In this document: positions 1 through 11,906 of the stretch, piece by piece
Position numbering within the stretch: the first letter of the stretch is position 1
How the letters are laid out: the number at the start of each line of letters is the position of its first letter
Notes under the pieces: generated by a model
Database searches by the model: none
What the model was told of the DNA's origin: nothing
The model's input: the letters and a program-made list of their open reading frames with translations, nothing else
Assembly (NCBI GenBank): GCA_005784505.1
Contig: VCAZ01000021.1
Coordinates: 4,219,308-4,283,307, forward strand
Direction: 5' to 3'
DNA from: Bagarius yarrelli
Lineage: Eukaryota > Chordata > Actinopteri > Siluriformes > Sisoridae
DNA length: 64,000 nucleotides
Translations under genes and position numbers: made by a program

Positions 1-545
1 TATTACGAATTTAATCTCGTATTTTTGAACGTGGCACCAGAACTCCATTACTTTAACAGATTCAGTTGATGTAGTTTATATTTTCTTTAATGGGCGGGTA
101 AATATTTAATCATATAAATCAGAGTGTGCTTAGCAAACATCTAGGAACGGAATAGTTTGTCAGCTCTTTCATCTGAAATAAATAACGAGTTAGTTTCTTG
201 AAATGAACTGTGCCAAACTCTTGCGTTGGTTGTAGCGGAATTCGACAGCACCGGCTGTCAGTGCTACTTACACCCGGTGCTAATATCACTAAATTCAGCT
301 CTGTGGGGTCATAACATTCTCTTCGCACTGTTAGGTTGCAGACTGACGCGCTGAGTGATGTACTCGCTGTACAAATACCTGTACGTACCTCACATACCAG
401 TGAATATTTAACTAGCGAAAGTTAAATCAACTTACCACTGCCTGCTAGCGAGCGTTAACTACAAGACGCACAGCTAAACGCGTCACATGCCAGAGTACGG
501 CGAGGGAGGAGGATCAAACCGTACAGCCAAAAAGCGATTTGTAAC

Positions 546-572
546 GACAGACAGACAGACAGACAGACAGAC

Positions 573-621
<49 letters not shown>

Positions 622-667
622 CTTTATTGATTAAGGCTGTTCTGTAGTGAAAAAATAAACACAGAGG

Positions 668-763
<96 letters not shown>

Positions 764-900
764 CTTTATTGATTAAGGCTGTTCTGTAGTGAAAAAATAA
801 ACACAGAGGGACAGACAGACAGACAGACAGACAGATAGATAGATAGATAGATAGATAGATAACTTTTTTGATTAAAGCTCTTCAGTAGTAAAAAAAATAG
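546..900. repeat. Compound (GACA)n/(GATA)n array with repeated spacer
   Basis: Three GACA-then-GATA tracts are separated by copies of a segment starting ACTTTATTGATTAAGGCTG (621, 763, and a decayed copy near 861), giving a higher-order period of about 142 bp. The minus strand of each spacer reads ATCAATAAAGTATCTATC, like the 3' tails of some fish non-LTR retroelements, so a retroelement end may have seeded the array. Confidence 0.85.
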
Positions 901-2491
901 GCCAATTTACATTAATTCAGACAACCCATAGAGACAGCTCATAGATAACAAGCTGAAATATTGGAATGGAATGGTGATGAAATGCACAGGCATTTTTAGA
1001 AAAGAATGTGATGGCTGAAGGTCTTAATTACAGAGAAATGAACCTGTCCGTTGTTGTGTAGCTCAGCTGTTTGGCTTGTTACACCATCTGGACGCAGCAG
1101 GGTTTACAGTACTGACTGACAGACCATTATTTCCAAACAATGCTACATTCAACCAAACATCCAACCAAAAGCAGAAGAAAAAAATGCATCATTTCTGTTT
1201 TAAAGCTCCATTACTCATTCCAAAACTATCCAAAAGTTTTTTTAAAAAAATGTGTATTGTCAATTCTGCTTCGATTCTACACTGCACATAACTGGTTAAT
1301 TGCAAGTCACATCACCTTTTACATCCGGACTGGAATTAGCACCGATGTCAGCATTCACTATAACAGAATACCTTTTTTAAATGTATTCATATATTCATAC
1401 TAGTCAATAACTTGGTAGATTTTAGCCCTTTATTAGATAAGTTGATAACAACAATGTAAGGTTTTGTAAAACTTTAATTTTACAGTAAGATTCTAATACT
1501 CAAGGCTAAAAATTGACTGATAATCGATTTTAGAACAGATACTGATACCGATTATTTGCATGTTCATTTGACTGATAATCGATATACAGAACTGATATTT
1601 TAATATTGTTGTAATTTAGTTTTTTTGACATGATAACAATACAGAACTAAACAAACATTTTTATTTATAACACTGTCAATTCTGTACTTTTACTCCCTTG
1701 CAAACATAACTGATTGTATTTCTTTGTTTTAAAAAAAAACTTTAATCAGATAAACGAATACAACAAATAAAGATAAAGTAAAAATAACTCTGGTAATAAA
1801 AATTGGTGTTAATCCTAAAAAGCTACCATTTTATAACATTTCTGCAAGAGAGGGCCAGAGCGGGACAGAATCTTGCAGAGCGGGACATCCTACGCAGGTA
1901 TCTACACCGACTCTTCTTTAACAGCTGCCAGATAATAAGCTGCAGAACTAATTAAATTGCCCCTAGTGGATGCCTAAAAAATGTAGCTTGTATTTATTAC
2001 TCAAGAGTACAACCTCTGAATGAACAGGTTCTCAAGCCCACCTTAACAGGTGCTGGTGCTCCCATAGGTTGAAACTCCTCCAGATGTCTTCCATCTATTT
2101 TCTGCACCACTAATTCTACAGAGGAATCTTATATCCTATCTGTAAAGACAATTAAGGAACAATTATTTACGTTCTGGAGAACATTTTATTCTTAGTCGTC
2201 TTTAGCATTCAGTGGCAGGCCGAATGTTTAGTAAAATTGACTTTAGTTTTTTTTCCAGAGAAAAGACAAACAGGATAATAATATCTATTAGAACTAACTA
2301 ATAACCATCTTAAAGTGTTGGACCGTAATTATCCCCCTTGTGACTAAATAAGAGGTCAGAGATGTCCTTGCTTTGCATCATGGACCCCTGGGAGTTCCTA
2401 CTTTGAGAAACACTGTGTGTATGAATCTTTTTATGTTTATAGTGAATCGGATAAATTAGCAACCTTGTGCAAACCAAAAATCTAAAGTGAA

Positions 2492-2656
2492 GTGGTAGTG
2501 CAGTGGTTAATTGGTTCGATTCCCAGTACCACCAACTTACCACTGCAGGGCCCCTAGCAGTGGTACCCTTAACCACCAATTGCTCAGTTGTATATAAAAG
2601 AGATAAATGTAAGTCGCACTGGATAAGGGTGTCTGCCAAATGCTGTAAATGTAAAT
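2492..2656 (+). mobile_element. tRNA-derived SINE copy with L2-type tail
   Basis: The head has an A-box-like GTGGTAGTGCAGTGGTTAA and a B-box-like GGTTCGATTCC at 2513-2523. The 3' part reads GTAAGTCGC..GGATAAGGGTGTCTGCCAAATGC followed by TGTAAATGTAAAT, the tail shared with fish L2-clade LINEs. A CA repeat follows directly. Confidence 0.7.
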
Positions 2657-2675
2657 ACACACACACACACACACA
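2657..2675. repeat. (CA)n microsatellite
   Basis: Dinucleotide run directly at the 3' end of the SINE tail. Confidence 0.9.
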
Positions 2676-2780
2676 ATATACAACAACTTGTGAAGAGTTC
2701 ACACGTGTCATGTCTGTTTTTTTTAGTCCAAAACGTGTTACTGGAGTAATAAAACATTCGAACATCGACCTAGCCCGTGT

Positions 2781-2781
<1 letters not shown>

Positions 2782-2817
<36 letters not shown>
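2782..2817. repeat. (CA)n microsatellite
   Basis: About 18 uninterrupted CA units. Confidence 0.95.
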
Positions 2818-2819
<2 letters not shown>

Positions 2820-2955
2820 CAATGGTGTCCTGTTTCAACACTAGTTAATGTATTTGCACAAAAATAAATAACACCATGTTTACACACTCCTCCGAACCGG
2901 GTTCGATTTTTTTTTCGTTCGTTTTTCTCATCTGTAGCACGCATTTTAAGTTTCT

Positions 2956-2958
<3 letters not shown>

Positions 2959-2989
<31 letters not shown>
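2959..2989. repeat. (TG)n microsatellite
   Basis: About 15 TG units, in opposite orientation to the CA run at 2782-2817; together they could form an intrastrand hairpin. Confidence 0.95.
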
Positions 2990-2991
<2 letters not shown>

Positions 2992-3371
2992 ATATATTCT
3001 GCCAGTTTCTCTTCAGGATCAATTGGTATACGGAAATTGGTTAATTCTATTTAAATCTGTGGCTCCTTTATAGCTGACAAAGTATCTAACTGATGCACTG
3101 ACATCCTGAAATAAACTTAAAGTCTATCTGTGAATGTCTGAAGGATTTTTTTTTTTTAGAATAAGAAAAACAAAACAAAACAGAAAAAAGACCCGCATAC
3201 GAATATATTCGGGATTTCAGTCTGCACAGGCGTTTTACTATGTGGCTCCGGAAGTAGCCAATCGGCGCGCGCTCTCTGGGTTTGCCTTTACGCGTCCACG
3301 TCCACTCAGAGCGCATGCGTCTCACTTCACTTCACTCCTTGAAACTCGGGCTGGGGCTCAATTAAGAGACC

Positions 3372-3431
3372 ATGTCCGCCATCGGCTGTCCGCATCTCGC
3401 GCTGTTCTTATTTAACCGCAATTCTCCATGA
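3372..3431 (+). other. Upstream ORF 1 in the 5' UTR (19 codons)
   Basis: ATG at 3372 with A at -3 opens a 19-codon frame ending at TGA 3429-3431, upstream of the main ATG at 3458. If it lies within the transcript it could lower initiation at the mllt3 start. Position in the mRNA is inferred. Confidence 0.45.
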
Positions 3432-3442
3432 AATACCATTAA
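3428..3442 (+). other. Upstream ORF 2 (4 codons), overlapping uORF 1 at ATGA
   Basis: ATG AAA TAC CAT TAA begins inside the ATGA that ends uORF 1 and stops 15 nt before the main ATG. It is a minimal uORF placed for termination close to the main start. Confidence 0.4.
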
Positions 3443-3457
3443 CCAGTGGCCTCGAGA

Positions 3458-3469
3458 ATGGCCAGCTCG
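3458..3469 (+). CDS. mllt3: mllt3 exon 1, coding part (MASS)
   Basis: Only four codons, M-A-S-S, precede the donor GTGAGT at 3470. The ATG has A at -3 and G at +4, a strong initiation context. The MASS start and the phase-0 junction after it match human AF9. Confidence 0.93.
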
Positions 3470-4142
3470 GTGAGTAAGACCTTTACCTGCTGAAGCAGTG
3501 CTCGCGTCTTTATTTTTTTCCTAAAGCGGTGTTGTTTTTTTCCCCTTCTCCTCTCCTCTTCTTTCTCTGTCCGTAGCGAACGCAAAAAAAATCAACGCCT
3601 GCGAGAATTTTCCATGCATATTTTTTAAAGTATAGTAGAAATAGTTACGAGTGTTTAATAGTTCTAGGTTGCACGACATGTCTTCCAACAAAACGAGGTG
3701 CTTTTCGGTAAAGCCGGCAGCGAGGAGCGAGTCCGGAGCTCCGGTGTGCACCAACGCGTTGCTGCATGCAAAAAAAAAAAGTGCATTGAGAAGCTGATTA
3801 TAATCATTTCGATCGTGTGGTTGGATGAATGCAGTTAGTTATTCGAGCTGCAGTTTATTTATTTATTTATTTATTTATTTCTTGGTGCTGTTGCAGGGTG
3901 CTGTTCAGGTGAAGCTGGAGCTCGGGCACCGCGCTCAGGTCCGGAAGAAACCCACCGCGGAGGGCTTCACACACGACTGGATGGTGTTTGTCCGCGGGCC
4001 GGAGCACACCAACATCCAGCACTTTGTGGAAAAAGTAGTGTTTCATCTGCATGAAAGTTTCCCCAAACCAAAAAGAGGTGCGTGAAAATGTCCGTTGTTA
4101 AAATTTGATTAGATTTGTGTGTGTGTAACCTTGGCGCATCGC

Positions 4143-4174
<32 letters not shown>

Positions 4175-5008
4175 TGCGCGTGTGTGTGTACGTGTTTGGC
4201 GATCTATGATCTGCGAGCTTTTAATGTCTCACCTTGGATTTAATGCACATGGTAAACATCAGAACTATAGAATCGGCAAAGCGACTTATACATTTATTAG
4301 ATTTTTCTTTCATACAAACTGAGCAGTTAAGGGTTAAGGGCCTTACTCAGGGGCCCACAGCAGTGTCAGTTCTCCAATCCCAAGTTAAGCTTCCAATCAT
4401 GCAGCCCAACACCTTAACAGCTGAGCTACCACTTTCCGCACACTACAAAGTGATTCTTATCTAATCGTTGCCATGTTATGACAACCAGAAGGCTGTTTTT
4501 TCTTTCGATCTGATAGTATATTCCTTATTAAAAGGCAACGGCAGACAGAATACAGGAACATTCAGCCTAGCAGACTTTATCAGACTTGGTTCTCCTTTTC
4601 TTTCTTTTTTTTCTTTTTTTTTTTTTTGCATGAGGAAAGGGTTCAATTAAAGTGTTTGTTGCTTTGAAGCACAGTTTCTGCCTCTTTGCTCTGAGGAAAC
4701 AAGTGCTGGGCGAACTGCCAGCCAGAGTCTGTCCTAATTACACACGACTCACTGCAGAGCCCAGTTTTCCCTGGATCGTGTGCACTTGTGAGCTGGAGCC
4801 GGTCTCGCTGCGGCTTTGCCTTTTGTCACCAAGCGTCTGCATGCAACCTGGAGACATATGCTGAACACTCGAATTCGGACTCCTTGTTAAAGTCCTGCTG
4901 CTGCTGTTTACTTTACAGTAAATGAGAATTGGGTTTTTTAAGATACTGTATCCTGACCGACGTTTGGATATTCTCAGCTTTTCCCTGTCCGGCTTTAGCC
5001 GTTTAAAT

Positions 5009-5039
<31 letters not shown>

Positions 5040-5580
5040 CGGTTATGCATTCCATTACATGTAGCAACACAACTGCAGTGGGTCTATCATGTCATCCTGT
5101 GCCACCCTAACGGGGATGTGAAAAAAAGAAAATACAAGCACATGATGCTAAAAATATGATCATATGCTCTTGGAATGCCCGTGAGGGTTTGATAGATTTG
5201 TAAGCGAAAACAGTGCAGAAAATTGTGTTTATTTCATTGCTGTGATTTCGATATTAACTTGTAATATTCTTTACACGGTCTGTTGCATCAAAGCAGTCTG
5301 TGCAATCCGGAAAGCAGTCCATCACCGTCAGTGGCGCGCCGGTAACTTATACCAGGACACAAAGAGGACTTTTTTTACTGTCGTGGTGCATCAGGGAATC
5401 TCGCAGCAAAGTTTGGAAAATAACACGCCTAATTTGACTTCTGTTTTGCTTCTGTTCAACATGACCGACTTTGTAAACGTGTGGTTTCTGTGTCAGGTTT
5501 TTGTAGCCTGTGTACTTCACTAGGCATAATTGAAAGACCAGAAATACAGAACTTTTTATGTTGACATTAGTTCTGAAGTT

Positions 5581-5619
<39 letters not shown>

Positions 5620-8600
5620 TACCTTGACATATTTCGGCCTTATTTGTTAAGACTGCAAATCACCAAATTCTAATTTAAATTTGGCTGTTGACAGAAGGTG
5701 TAGGTTACAAATGTATATTTTGCTTTAACATCCCTCTCTTCTCTGACGAATGTTTGCCGATATCTTCTGAATAAATTCACCACCAGCAGGAGGATACTTA
5801 ACCTGGAATAAATCCTGATTTATGACACAGCCTAACGATTCTCCCGAACCCCCTTCTGGAATATGGCACGCAGCCTAATGTGTTTTTGCGGCATGACGAA
5901 TTAAGAAGGCCAAGTACTTCAGGAGGTTACTTGCACGTCGTGTAAAGGCATCTTTAGTGCAATTAATTTGACAAAGTTCCTGATCTGGAACCAATTGAGA
6001 CACGCTGAGGCTTCAGGGTTCTGCCTAACTCTCATAAATTACAATCAGTTCAGAAGTTCCATCAGATCATTTTGGATAACTATTTATTTAGTTCTATACT
6101 CCTTCAGATGTGAGTTACTGACTTCCATGTTCTATCTTTACTGTGGTGGTACAGTGGTTAAGGTGTTGGCCTGCTAATTGGAAGATCGTGAATTTAAATC
6201 CCAGCACCACCGAAGCCCTTATTTGCTCTGAATAAGGCATCTGTCGAATGCCCGAAATGTAAACGAAATGTCTCAGATACTTCACGACGGTGCTCTCTGT
6301 GGCCACCAAATTCAAATAAGTCTCTTTGTTCAACAGCGCAGAATTTATAGAGTGTGTGTAACGTAAACAATCAGGCTTATTATTTGGGGTCCTGGAAGGC
6401 TCCGTCGTCCCCCCTCCATCATGGCCCCTTGACTCATAGCTTTGATCACACTCACCAGCGTCGAGCTGAGCTGGAAGGGAAGTTCGAGAAGAAACCTTGT
6501 GCATAGACCGGCATGTGTTTGACAGTTTAATACCAACAGTCCCGTCTGTATGAGAGCAGCAGTACCCCCCCCCCCTTTTCCCTCTTCCATTCTTCCAACC
6601 TCTCATCTTCCAAATATCTTTAGTCACTTCCTTTCATCGATTTGAATCTCTGCCACTAGCTGATTCCACCCATTTCCCAGCTGTTCCGTTTTGACACTAA
6701 ATACCTCCGAAAAGAAACAAGACAGCCTTTTGTTTATTATATCGGTCCTTCTTTAAATATTTTTACATGTATAAAGGCAGCTGAAGTGCTCCAAAAAAAT
6801 CACACACCTTATTTCCTGTTCCCATCTGCTCAACTTTTTTGTAAATGACATCAATCTTTTGTGCTGGACAGACGAGAAACGGCATCAATTTTGAAGAATT
6901 ATTGCAAGCTAGACACATTTTCAACAGACTCCACAATCTGCTTGGCTTGAGCGAGAAAGTGAGAGAGGAGAAAAAGGCTATGATTAGCGGCCATGCTGTG
7001 TAGCCTTGGAAACCTGATATTTAGTGTCAGGAGCCAGTTGGGGGAGTGCATGGCTTTTTGGCAAGAAAAGGGTACAGGGTAAACTCAAAAGAAATGGACT
7101 GGAACACGGCTGTACGTTTCACCTGCGCCCATTGATGCCAGGCTTTAAGAAAAAAAGAAAAAAAATCACTAAAATATAGCCATGCCGCTTTCGGGTGGTC
7201 ACAAGGCTACCCATAATTTAGCGGCGGGTGCAGAAAGTGTTTTCTTTGTCGTCGCAAAGAGGCTTTTGGGACTGTCACCTTCAATTTAGCACAGTGCCTG
7301 CGGGTTTGTTCAGACACATGGCTAAACTGGCTGTATACGTTTCTTTCACATAAAGACTACTCAAGCCCATGTAGAGCTTTATAAACAGACCGAAATCTAC
7401 TATGCGTGGTTTTCGGACAAAACACACACTATGTATACAAGTGGTGTACACCTCTATAGAAATACAAAGGGGTGGGGTGGGAGGTAAGGGGATACGGTGC
7501 ATTAGTTGGACATTTTGCGGAGGGTAGAAAAAAAAAAAAGACGTTAAACTGTTTACATTTTGTACGCCTTTCATGAGATTGTTTAAATGCGACCCCTTAC
7601 GTAGCTCATCTGTTATAGCTTAATCCAAGAGACTTCCATACCACAGATGGAGCAAGCATGAGCCAGATAAACCCGGCATCGGAGGAAGTGTGAAGCCTGC
7701 ACACAACATGCATGTTCATGGTGCGAAGTGCAAGGAGAAAGTGCAGTCATATGGTGCAGCGCTATCGCCTACAATATTGCAGACAGAGGCAATATGCGAT
7801 AGCATGCTAAATAACGCCATATTCGGTATGCAATAACCAACCAAGTCATGTTTACCTGTGTTTGAAGATTTTTCTGCCGAGCAAAGATGATGTAAATTGT
7901 GCTTGATTTTCAGACGACTGTAAATATTTGTAGGGTTTCCCGTTTATGCTGTTACGTAACCATCTCTTTAAAAATGAATAAAATTCTACCGTATTATTCA
8001 GGTGCTTCTTCGTTTGGCACTAAATCGCTGTAACCCAAATCCACATGCCAGATTTTTTACTATCCTCATCGCCCTAAAACTTCAACCAGACATTATCACA
8101 TTTATCGCAAATTATTGCTAAATAAATATCGCAATATGCACATTTCGATAAGTTCTATATATTCTGCAGGCTTGGTGAGTGATATACAAACGCATCCGTC
8201 TCCGTTAGGAACATTTAACAGTGGATGATGAAATCGAATGTTGCTCTAGGAGAGATTTGGTCTACAATTGACAAAAAATATCTTGAATGTGTTTTTGTGG
8301 TGTTTGAAAATGTGGGCGGGGCATAAACTGTAATCGCTGTCCCTCTCTGTGTGATGTTCGGTAGTTCCTGACCATGTTTAGTAAAGGATCTAAAAACCGG
8401 CGGCTTGTCGCTAGTCTTGTGAACTTTTTTGTATGGGAGAGAATTTTTGTGACATTCAGTTTTGAACTTATTCCAACAGAGTTTTATTTGAAGTGGTGGC
8501 AGAGACCCTCATTAATAGAAACACCTGTTTAACTATTCGCTTGAATCAGCCAATCACATGGCAGCAGTGCCAGGCATGCAATCATGCACATACTGCAAAC

Positions 8601-11600
8601 AGCTTTTCGCTGATCTCCAAGAAACTTTGAGTGCACTTAGAACGCCATGCAATACAAAAACACTAAGTGAGAGCAGGTTCTGTGTGAACATCGCAACGAA
8701 GGAGAATCCCAGAACATTAAACCTTGAAGTGAAGTCAGAAGGAAAAAATGGGGCTACATTGAGCATTAAAACCAGGCTGTGAAAATTGGTATAGATTTGC
8801 TAGATTGTCGAGTTTTAGTGAGTTTTGCGCTCTTTTGTTTACGCTCCTCATACTCTCGTGTGTGTGCAAATCCCAAGAGATCAGCAGTTTTTGTAATAAT
8901 CAAACGAGCCCATCTGGCATCAACATCCATGTCAGAGTTAAAGCCACAGAGATTGATTTTATTTTTCTTTGATCTTATTTTGATATGAACATTGATATGA
9001 TGCTCTTGACCTGCAGGATTTTAATGCATTTTGCTGCTTCCACACGGTTGGCTGCATCAGATGATTGAAGGAATGCTCATAATAAAGTGCTCATGCTTAC
9101 AGAATGTGTAATCCGCATGTGATAAAAATCATAGACCATGTCAGTCAAATGGCCTGTTCTTGTGAAAGTACTTATCTACATTTATGGATGAATAGTATAA
9201 GATTATTCTTAAGAGTTGGTCTTCTGGTTTGTCCTAGTAATGCTTCAAACTCCTCATCATATGATAGGAATCCTGTATTTCTGGTGTGTTACTTCAGCTG
9301 AAGAGCCCTTTACCTGGAAAACCCAATAAGGAATTAAAAAACATCTAGAAAATTGTTCCTGTAGTTCCAAGCAATATATAATGCCAATTAAAATCAGTGT
9401 TTATAAGCCGAAATAGTGCCTTGCTTTGCTTTGCTTGGTGCAACTGCCATTGTGGGTACTGCTTGGGAAAAAAAACCCCAAAAACACCCTGTCTAGGATT
9501 CATCCTCTGTAACAGCAGCCTGCTTTTTTGTGGTATCTGAAAATCACCACCAAAGAGGAAACGAGCTCTGAACTTGTTTCTGCATGATGAAAAAGCATGA
9601 TTGTGTGAACACCTTCTTTTAATTAAAGCACAGCTACACAAAGATCTGCATGGCCAGTGAGAGTGTGTAACGCTTAATTGGTAAAAAAAAAGGTTTCTGG
9701 GGAAATTTCTGAGCATTGGAAGATCGACAGAGAAAAAATATCAATCAGGAAACAAAAAAGAAATTGAGTAGACATCAGCGTTTGATGTTAATGCAGTAAC
9801 CACCAGGATCTTCTGCACTTTCCGGTGAAGTCCCTGACGTGGCCTTAATTCCAGCTGTCCTCAGGCAAAGTGCGGCTTAAATGTCATTGAGAGATGCCTA
9901 ACTTCCCCGGCCTCTGTCACTGGGCTTTGCTAGAGATCGGTCCCCCTCGCTCGGAGGAAGCAATCTATCCTTAGTGAACAGCTGAACCCAGGAAGCCTGG
10001 AATATTGGAACAAGAAGAAAAGTTGTGGAATATTATTCAGGCAGACAGTGAAGGTGATATTAATGTGGAAAACTAGATTTAGAACATTAAACCGATGTTG
10101 GTAGGTTTTTGTTTTGTTTTGGGGTTTTTTCTGAAGGAAATTGTTTGCTTACCTTTTATTAAACGTTTGCCTCTGAATACAGATTCCGCACATTAAGCGT
10201 ACATCTGGATTATATTACTGCCAGTGAGGATTTCTTCCAGATTAAACGCCTAGGGTTGTGCTTATAATTAGAGTAAAATTAATAGAGTCAATTCTCCCGA
10301 TAAATCTCCCTATAAAACCTGATATCCTTAATGATGCTTTTTAAAGATTCCTGCAGTGACGCTTTAGGTTTGCTGCACACATGAACTCGCTTTAGCTTCT
10401 GGCCCGAACTGTTTTGTGTCTGGCCAAGATTTTATAGTGCCACTGACTAACTGTACGCAATAACGCTGGACATTTATTCGCGAAGTAATCCAAACTAAAA
10501 TTCTTTCCCTGGTCCAATCCGTGGCGTTAAAGAGACATGACGGAGAGCTTGAACATCGATTCAACAACAGGAACCTGTAATTAATAAAAATGCAGTAACC
10601 TATAAGATTAATTAAACAAGATCAATTGAAAAATTATGAAAAAGATATGAGTTGAAAGGTTAAATTAATCAAGATCCAAACATTACCTTTTCTAAGTTAT
10701 GTACATTTAATAGTCCATTTTTTTTTTAAAGCAGTTCCATTAGCCACAGCTAATCTAAAATTGTCATATGGTCAAATTACAGAACTTTCCCCTTGTCAGC
10801 GTCTATTTCAGTTTTAAGTCTCAAATATAGTTTTGCTTGCAGTTTGATTGCAAAGAGATATATATTGTTATATTTTTGCAAATTGATGCAAATTTCCCTC
10901 GGTATAATTGAATTTGGAAAGTGTTTGAAATGTGTAAACTGTAGAAAAGAACGAACAGGAGTCTTTTCTGAAACAACCGGATGTTCGAGTACATTCGAAG
11001 AGTTTATTTTGTAAGGTAAACCCTTCTGACCGCCTCTGTGGGGTCTTTTTTTCGCTCAAGATAGGGGGAACAGAGTTTTGGTTTTTTTTTGTTTTTTTTT
11101 TTTTAACTGACCCAACATCTTTTAGCTCCCTTAAGCTTCGTCTCCCCGCAGTGGTCGAGCCACTTAGATTCAACATCTGTGAGAACAAGCCCTTAATTGC
11201 TTTACAACCAGGCACAAATCGTATCTACTTGTATTGGTGGTGCACAAAGGGCCAGGACCATGAAACTGCAGGCTGCCTCCTCCACTGGAATGAAAGGAAC
11301 GGAAAAGGGAGGGATGGAGGAAGAGAAGGAGGGAGAGACAAAATGGAAGGGGGGGGGTGACTTGTGCGCAACAGTCCAAAACAGGAACTGGGCCATAAAT
11401 GCTCCCTCTTTCTCCCTCTCTGTCCTCTCCTCTTTCTCCCCCCAGCCCCCCATTTAAGTGAAACGAGGTAAGGGCTGCGAGGAAGTGGTTTATTGAAGCG
11501 CGGTTTATAAAGGCTGTCTGCTAGTTCTTTACCACGCATTTCTGTATATCGTAAAACATTTGTCTCCTCTTTTGTTAACTAGATCAAAAAAAAGAAAAAA

Positions 11601-11857
11601 TCAAAAGCGGGAATATTTTTCTTTTCTTTATTGCAATAAATTTCCTGAGGATTTCTTTTTCTCCTTTTAATTAGTATGTAGTATGTTAGGCATTTTTGAT
11701 TGTGATCAGCCATCAGAGAAGATGTAGAAATTTTTGGTTTCTTGCATATAGAAATCCTAATAAAACTGACTTTAAATGAACTTTTTTGCCACTTGCTACC
11801 CAGATTGTAAATTTGCTTTTGTAAAGAAACCCACTATCTGTTGCATCAGTATATGTG

Positions 11858-11906
<49 letters not shown>

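Larger units (their letters stand above)
1..3240. other. 5' flank, no gene recognised
   Basis: AT-rich DNA with GACA/GATA arrays (546-900), a SINE copy (2492-2656) and CA/TG microsatellites. Short open frames here have no recognisable similarity. The partial repeats of TGATAATCGAT at 1515-1525 and 1571-1582 look like remnants of an old transposon. Confidence 0.6.
3241..3470 (+). promoter_or_regulatory. mllt3: CpG-rich, TATA-less mllt3 promoter and 5' UTR
   Basis: CpG density rises sharply here against the AT-rich surroundings. Visible motifs are an ETS-type CCGGAAGT at 3248-3255, a CCAAT box at 3258-3262 and an NRF1-like palindrome GCGCATGCGT at 3311-3320. No TATA box is evident. The motif set is typical of broadly expressed CpG-island promoters. 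The exact transcription start cannot be read from sequence; it probably lies between about 3300 and 3370. Confidence 0.7.

Noticed and set aside
546..900. Possible CRISPR-like repeat-spacer array
   Set aside because: The repeated unit is a GACA/GATA microsatellite with identical spacers in a vertebrate genome.
2492..2656. Possible functional tRNA gene at the B-box-like GGTTCGATTCC
   Set aside because: No cloverleaf can be formed, and the L2-type tail shows that it is a SINE.
2310..2822. 170-codon minus-strand open frame
   Set aside because: It runs through a SINE and two CA/TG microsatellites; the Cys-Val runs are repeat translation.
6115..6627. 170-codon minus-strand open frame
   Set aside because: It includes a SINE copy and a poly(C) run, has no domain and lacks exon structure.
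11202..11539. Overlapping open frames on both strands near 11.2-11.5 kb
   Set aside because: Open because of a purine-rich/pyrimidine-rich tract; no similarity recognised.
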